From Haloarchaeobius sp. FL176 (GTDB lineage Archaea; Halobacteriota; Halobacteria; Halobacteriales; Natrialbaceae), in assembly GCF_024609245.1 (NCBI RefSeq), contig NZ_JANJYH010000006.1:62001-126000 (forward strand): DNA of 64,000 nucleotides. The letters are read 5' to 3'. This document shows, piece by piece, positions 61,538 through 64,000 of this stretch (within the stretch, counting starts at the first letter, position 1; each line of letters begins with the position of its first letter). The notes beneath the pieces were generated by a model, which was not told the DNA's origin, did not search any database, and was given only the letters and a program-made list of their open reading frames with translations. The position numbers were made by a program, and so were the translations under genes.

Positions 61538-62017
61538 ATGCCACAGGACAGCATCACGACGCGGCGGAGCGTCCTCGCGGGTGGGGCTGCGGCCCTGGCG
61601 GGACTCGCCGGGTGCCTCGGCGGCAACCAGGTACAGAAGTCGGAACCGGACCAGGACGGCGAGGGCACCCTCGGCGAACTGCGCTGGATTCTCGAGGAGA
61701 CACACGGTATGTCGGTGACGAGCATGACGTACAGCGACGAAGTCGTCGACCTCGAGTACGAGTCCCAGGCGTCGGACAGCGCAGAGTCCCGCGATGAGAT
61801 CGGTCAGGTCATCTCCTCGTACGGGCTCATCATCGAGAGCGACGGCCCCTCGGCCCGGCTCGAGGCGAGCATCGCCGACCGGTTCGAGAGCCAGGCCGAG
61901 GAGTACCACGTCGAGGCGACGTGGGTCGAGCAGTGGCGTGCGGGCGAGATGTCCGACGCCCTCGTCGCCCAGCGCGTGTTCAACACGCGCCGTTTCCCCG
62001 AATCCGCGACCGAGTGA
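61538..62017 (+). CDS. Tat lipoprotein of unknown function
   Basis: A 159-residue exported lipoprotein. The signal carries TTRRSVLAGGAAAL and a lipobox with Cys in LAGC. The mature ~130 residues form one small alpha/beta domain with VDLEYESQASDSAESRDEIG and the helix SEEYHVEATWVEQW-like region. Family not recognised. TATA-like GGTTTTAG (61504-61511) lies ~30 bp before the ATG. Confidence 0.7.
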   Translation: MPQDSITTRRSVLAGGAAALAGLAGCLGGNQVQKSEPDQDGEGTLGELRWILEETHGMSVTSMTYSDEVVDLEYESQASDSAESRDEIGQVISSYGLIIESDGPSARLEASIADRFESQAEEYHVEATWVEQWRAGEMSDALVAQRVFNTRRFPESATE

Positions 62018-62146
62018 GAGGACCCGACGACGCAGACTGTGTCCGTGGCTGTGCCGGCTTCCCGACCGGCACTCCGAATCTAGGTGGTCGACCGACGCGC
62101 TGTCGGTCACTACGTGCGAACGACGGTGCGGTTGCGGTACGGAGGC

Positions 62147-62230
62147 AACGACTGCGGTGCGTGCGACGACGACTGCGGTACGATAGTGGCGCTTTGCAGT
62201 CCTGTCGGTGACAACTGCGGTGCGACCGGT
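62147..62230 (+). repeat. 21-bp repeat array (heptapeptide-like)
   Basis: TGCGGT-type cores recur at 62153, 62174, (62195, degenerate) and 62216, exactly 21 bp apart. In the open frame starting at 62084 they translate as NDCGACD, DDCGTIV, ALCSPVG, DNCGATG. It is either a minisatellite inside a small Cys-rich protein (76 codons, GTG start) or DNA iterons two helical turns apart. Confidence 0.5.
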
Positions 62231-62540
62231 GAATCCGGTACGGTGAGTGGCTCCGCGGTGGATGGAGTACGCGGGGTCTGCTGTCTTCTCGAACCGTCGT
62301 TGGCGGCTCTCTGAACAGTTCGATAGCTCCTGATGGGTCTCTCCCGGGTGACTTACCTATGGTCGACACAGCTAGAAAACTTCGAGGCTCTCGTCCGTTT
62401 CAGTGCTCTCCCCGCACAGGCACGGGACCGCCCTCGACCCTTCCCAGCCTCCTGCATCCGCCGGAAATCAGCGAGCTCCGGTGTCTCGGAAACCGGAGGG
62501 TCCCGACGAGTCCGCAGAGTCCTCGATTCTGCGAGATGCT

Positions 62541-62562
62541 CACGAAACGCTCGCGTTTCGTG
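62541..62562. repeat. Perfect hairpin upstream of gltX
   Basis: CACGAAACG-CTCG-CGTTTCGTG, 9-bp arms with a 4-nt loop. It resembles short intergenic hairpins seen in haloarchaeal DNA; role unknown. Confidence 0.5.
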
Positions 62563-62687
62563 ACCGATGTTCGCTGGCGCTGTGTTTCTCGTCCCTCGCG
62601 CGGCCGGTTGCATGGGGGCTGTCGCCCAACGAGCGGGGCCGTCGAACATCACGACTGTTTTGACGGTTCCGGCTGTACGCCACGCCA

Positions 62688-64000
62688 ATGGACGATTCGC
62701 TACGCGAGCAGGTCGAGCGAGAGGCCGAGAAGCACGCCCTGTTCAACGCCATCAAACACGAGAGCGACGCCGCCGTCGGCGCGGTGATGGGCCCACTGAT
62801 GGGCGAGAACCCGGCCTTCCGCGAGCACGGCGACGAGGTGCCCGGCGTGGTCGGGGGCGTCTGCGGCCGCGTCAACCAGATGGACCACGCCGAGAAGCGC
62901 GAGCGGCTGGGCGAGCTCGCGCCGGAGCTGCTGGAGGAGCTCGACAGCGAGGACGAGGGCGAGCAGCACACGCTGCCGGACCTGGACAACGCCGAGGAGT
63001 ACGACCAGGTCCGGATGCGCTGTGCACCGAACCCGAACGGGCCGTGGCACGTCGGCCACGCGCGGATGCCCGCCGTCATCGGGACGTACAAGGAGCGCTA
63101 CGACGGCTGGTTCTGCGTCCGCTTCGACGACACGGACCCCGAAACGAAGCGCCCGGACCTCGACGCCTACGACGACATCCTCGAGGATATCGAGTACCTC
63201 GGCTTCGAGCCCGACGAAGTGCTGAAGGCCAGCGACCGGATGGAGACGTACTACGAGCACGCCCGGGAGCTCATCGAGATGGGCGGGGCGTACACCTGCT
63301 CGTGCCCGCAGGGCGAGTTCTCCGATATGAAGAACAGCGGCGAGGCCTGTCCGCACCGTGAGAAGGACGCCGAGACCACCATGGCGGAGTTCGAGGACAT
63401 GGTCGCCGGCGAGTACAGCTCCGGCGAGATGGTGCTCCGCGTGAAGACCGACATCGAGCACAAGAACCCCGCGCTCCGTGACTGGGTCGCGTTCCGGATG
63501 ATCGACACCCCCCACCCGCGGGAGGAGGCGGAAGGGTACCGTTGCTGGCCGATGCTCGACTTCCAGTCCGGCATCGACGACCACCTCGTCGGCATCACGC
63601 ACATCATCCGCGGCATCGACCTGCAGGACTCCGCGAAGCGCCAGCGGTTCGTCTACGACTACTTCGACTGGGAGTACCCCGAAGTCGTCCACTGGGGCCA
63701 CGTCCAGGTCGAGGCGTACGACGTGAAGATGTCCACCTCGACGCTCAAGGAGCTCGTCGACGCCGGCGAGCTGGACGGCTGGGACGACCCGCGCGCGCCG
63801 ATCATCAAGAGCCTCCGCCGGCGGGGCATCCGCGGCGAGGCCATCGTCGAGTCGATGATCGAACTCGGCACGTCGACCTCGAACGTCGACCTCGCGATGT
63901 CGTCGGTCTACTCGAAGAACCGCGATCTGATCGACGGCGGTGCGGACCGACAGTTCCTCGTGCGTGACGGCACCGAACTCGGTATCGTCGGCGGCGCGCC
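62688..64000 (+). CDS. gltX: Glutamyl-tRNA synthetase, archaeal type (3' end beyond window)
   Basis: At least 437 residues; the C-terminal anticodon-binding barrel runs past the right edge. An ~100-residue N-terminal helical domain is followed by the class I HIGH motif in NGPWHVGHAR (residue ~115), FDDTDPETKRPDLDAYDDI, and the KMSKS-like VKMSTSTL (~residue 348). It charges tRNA-Glu and may also charge tRNA-Gln in halophiles that use the transamidation route. The ATG at 62688 is ~25-34 bp after the TATA-like box. Confidence 0.94.
   Translation, partial: MDDSLREQVEREAEKHALFNAIKHESDAAVGAVMGPLMGENPAFREHGDEVPGVVGGVCGRVNQMDHAEKRERLGELAPELLEELDSEDEGEQHTLPDLDNAEEYDQVRMRCAPNPNGPWHVGHARMPAVIGTYKERYDGWFCVRFDDTDPETKRPDLDAYDDILEDIEYLGFEPDEVLKASDRMETYYEHARELIEMGGAYTCSCPQGEFSDMKNSGEACPHREKDAETTMAEFEDMVAGEYSSGEMVLRVKTDIEHKNPALRDWVAFRMIDTPHPREEAEGYRCWPMLDFQSGIDDHLVGITHIIRGIDLQDSAKRQRFVYDYFDWEYPEVVHWGHVQVEAYDVKMSTSTLKELVDAGELDGWDDPRAPIIKSLRRRGIRGEAIVESMIELGTSTSNVDLAMSSVYSKNRDLIDGGADRQFLVRDGTELGIVGGA

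Larger units (their letters stand above)
62018..62687. other. Gene-poor 670-bp stretch with repeats before gltX
   Basis: No convincing gene. It holds a Cys-containing 21-bp repeat array (62147-62230), a perfect 9-bp-arm hairpin (62541-62562) and a TATA-like CTGTTTTGAC (62654-62663) about 25-34 bp before gltX. Open frames on both strands are Arg/Pro-rich and look non-coding; base composition is less GC3-biased than neighbouring genes. Confidence 0.6.

Noticed and set aside
62353-62688. A 111-codon minus-strand gene before gltX
   Set aside because: Arg-rich product, no promoter, overlaps the gltX promoter region, and no recognisable domain.

Overview
The window is chromosomal DNA of a halophilic archaeon (class Halobacteria). 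GC content is very high, the proteins are strongly acidic, secreted proteins carry twin-arginine lipoprotein signals, and many genes have a TATA box 25-28 bp before the start codon, implying leaderless mRNAs. Archaeal-type information genes (S13-S4-S11-RpoD, L18e-L13-S9-RpoN-RpoK-enolase-S2, archaeal GluRS, Orc1/Cdc6) confirm this. I cannot assign a genus from sequence alone. I see no CRISPR array or intact insertion sequence.

Layout. 1-4.2 kb: an iron ABC transporter operon (binding protein, permease, start of the ATPase, minus strand) and a reversibly-glycosylated-polypeptide (RGP/UDP-arabinopyranose-mutase-like) gene, both preceded by TTAGG-N4-CCTAA palindromes typical of a DtxR-type iron regulator. 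4.2-5.1 kb: a Tat-exported alpha/beta hydrolase. 5.4-10 kb: a polyhydroxyalkanoate (PHA) locus (MaoC hydratase, phaR, phaP, phaE, phaC, phaB). 10-12.8 kb: a membrane metalloprotease, an orc1/cdc6 gene and a repeat-rich region that looks like a replication origin. 12.8-22.5 kb: a thiolase/OB-protein pair and assorted haloarchaeal genes, thioredoxin, a thioesterase, an exonuclease-like protein, tRNA-Thr, a GNAT acetyltransferase and pgk. 24-29.6 kb: a Liv-type branched-chain amino-acid/amide ABC transporter. 29.7-33.6 kb: a CBS-zinc-ribbon protein, GTP cyclohydrolase III and a sensor kinase.

33.8-40.5 kb holds a complete methylaspartate-cycle module: a family III CoA-transferase (mct) diverges from glutamate mutase S and E, methylaspartate ammonia-lyase, mesaconyl-CoA hydratase and a CitE-type methylmalyl-CoA lyase, which overlap head to tail. 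This pathway turns acetyl-CoA into C4 acids. Together with the PHA locus about 25 kb away it suggests a lifestyle of storing carbon as PHA and regrowing on the acetyl-CoA released.

40.5-48.6 kb: small membrane proteins, a SOUL protein, tRNA-Ser(UGA), ferredoxin, family 4 uracil-DNA glycosylase, Mrp/ApbC, an MFS transporter, a broken ABC exporter remnant and moaA. 48.7-64 kb: two ribosomal/RNA polymerase operons, each preceded by a tRNA, then enolase, S2, a sensor kinase lying opposite to mevalonate kinase and isopentenyl phosphate kinase, RNase J, a prenyl synthase, a small lipoprotein, a 670-bp gene-poor stretch with repeats, and the start of glutamyl-tRNA synthetase.

The observations most worth following up are the RGP gene under twin iron boxes, an N-terminal motif shared by four PHA-locus proteins, the candidate origin, tRNA 3'-end satellite elements beside two tRNA genes, and a structured intergenic element upstream of RNase J.
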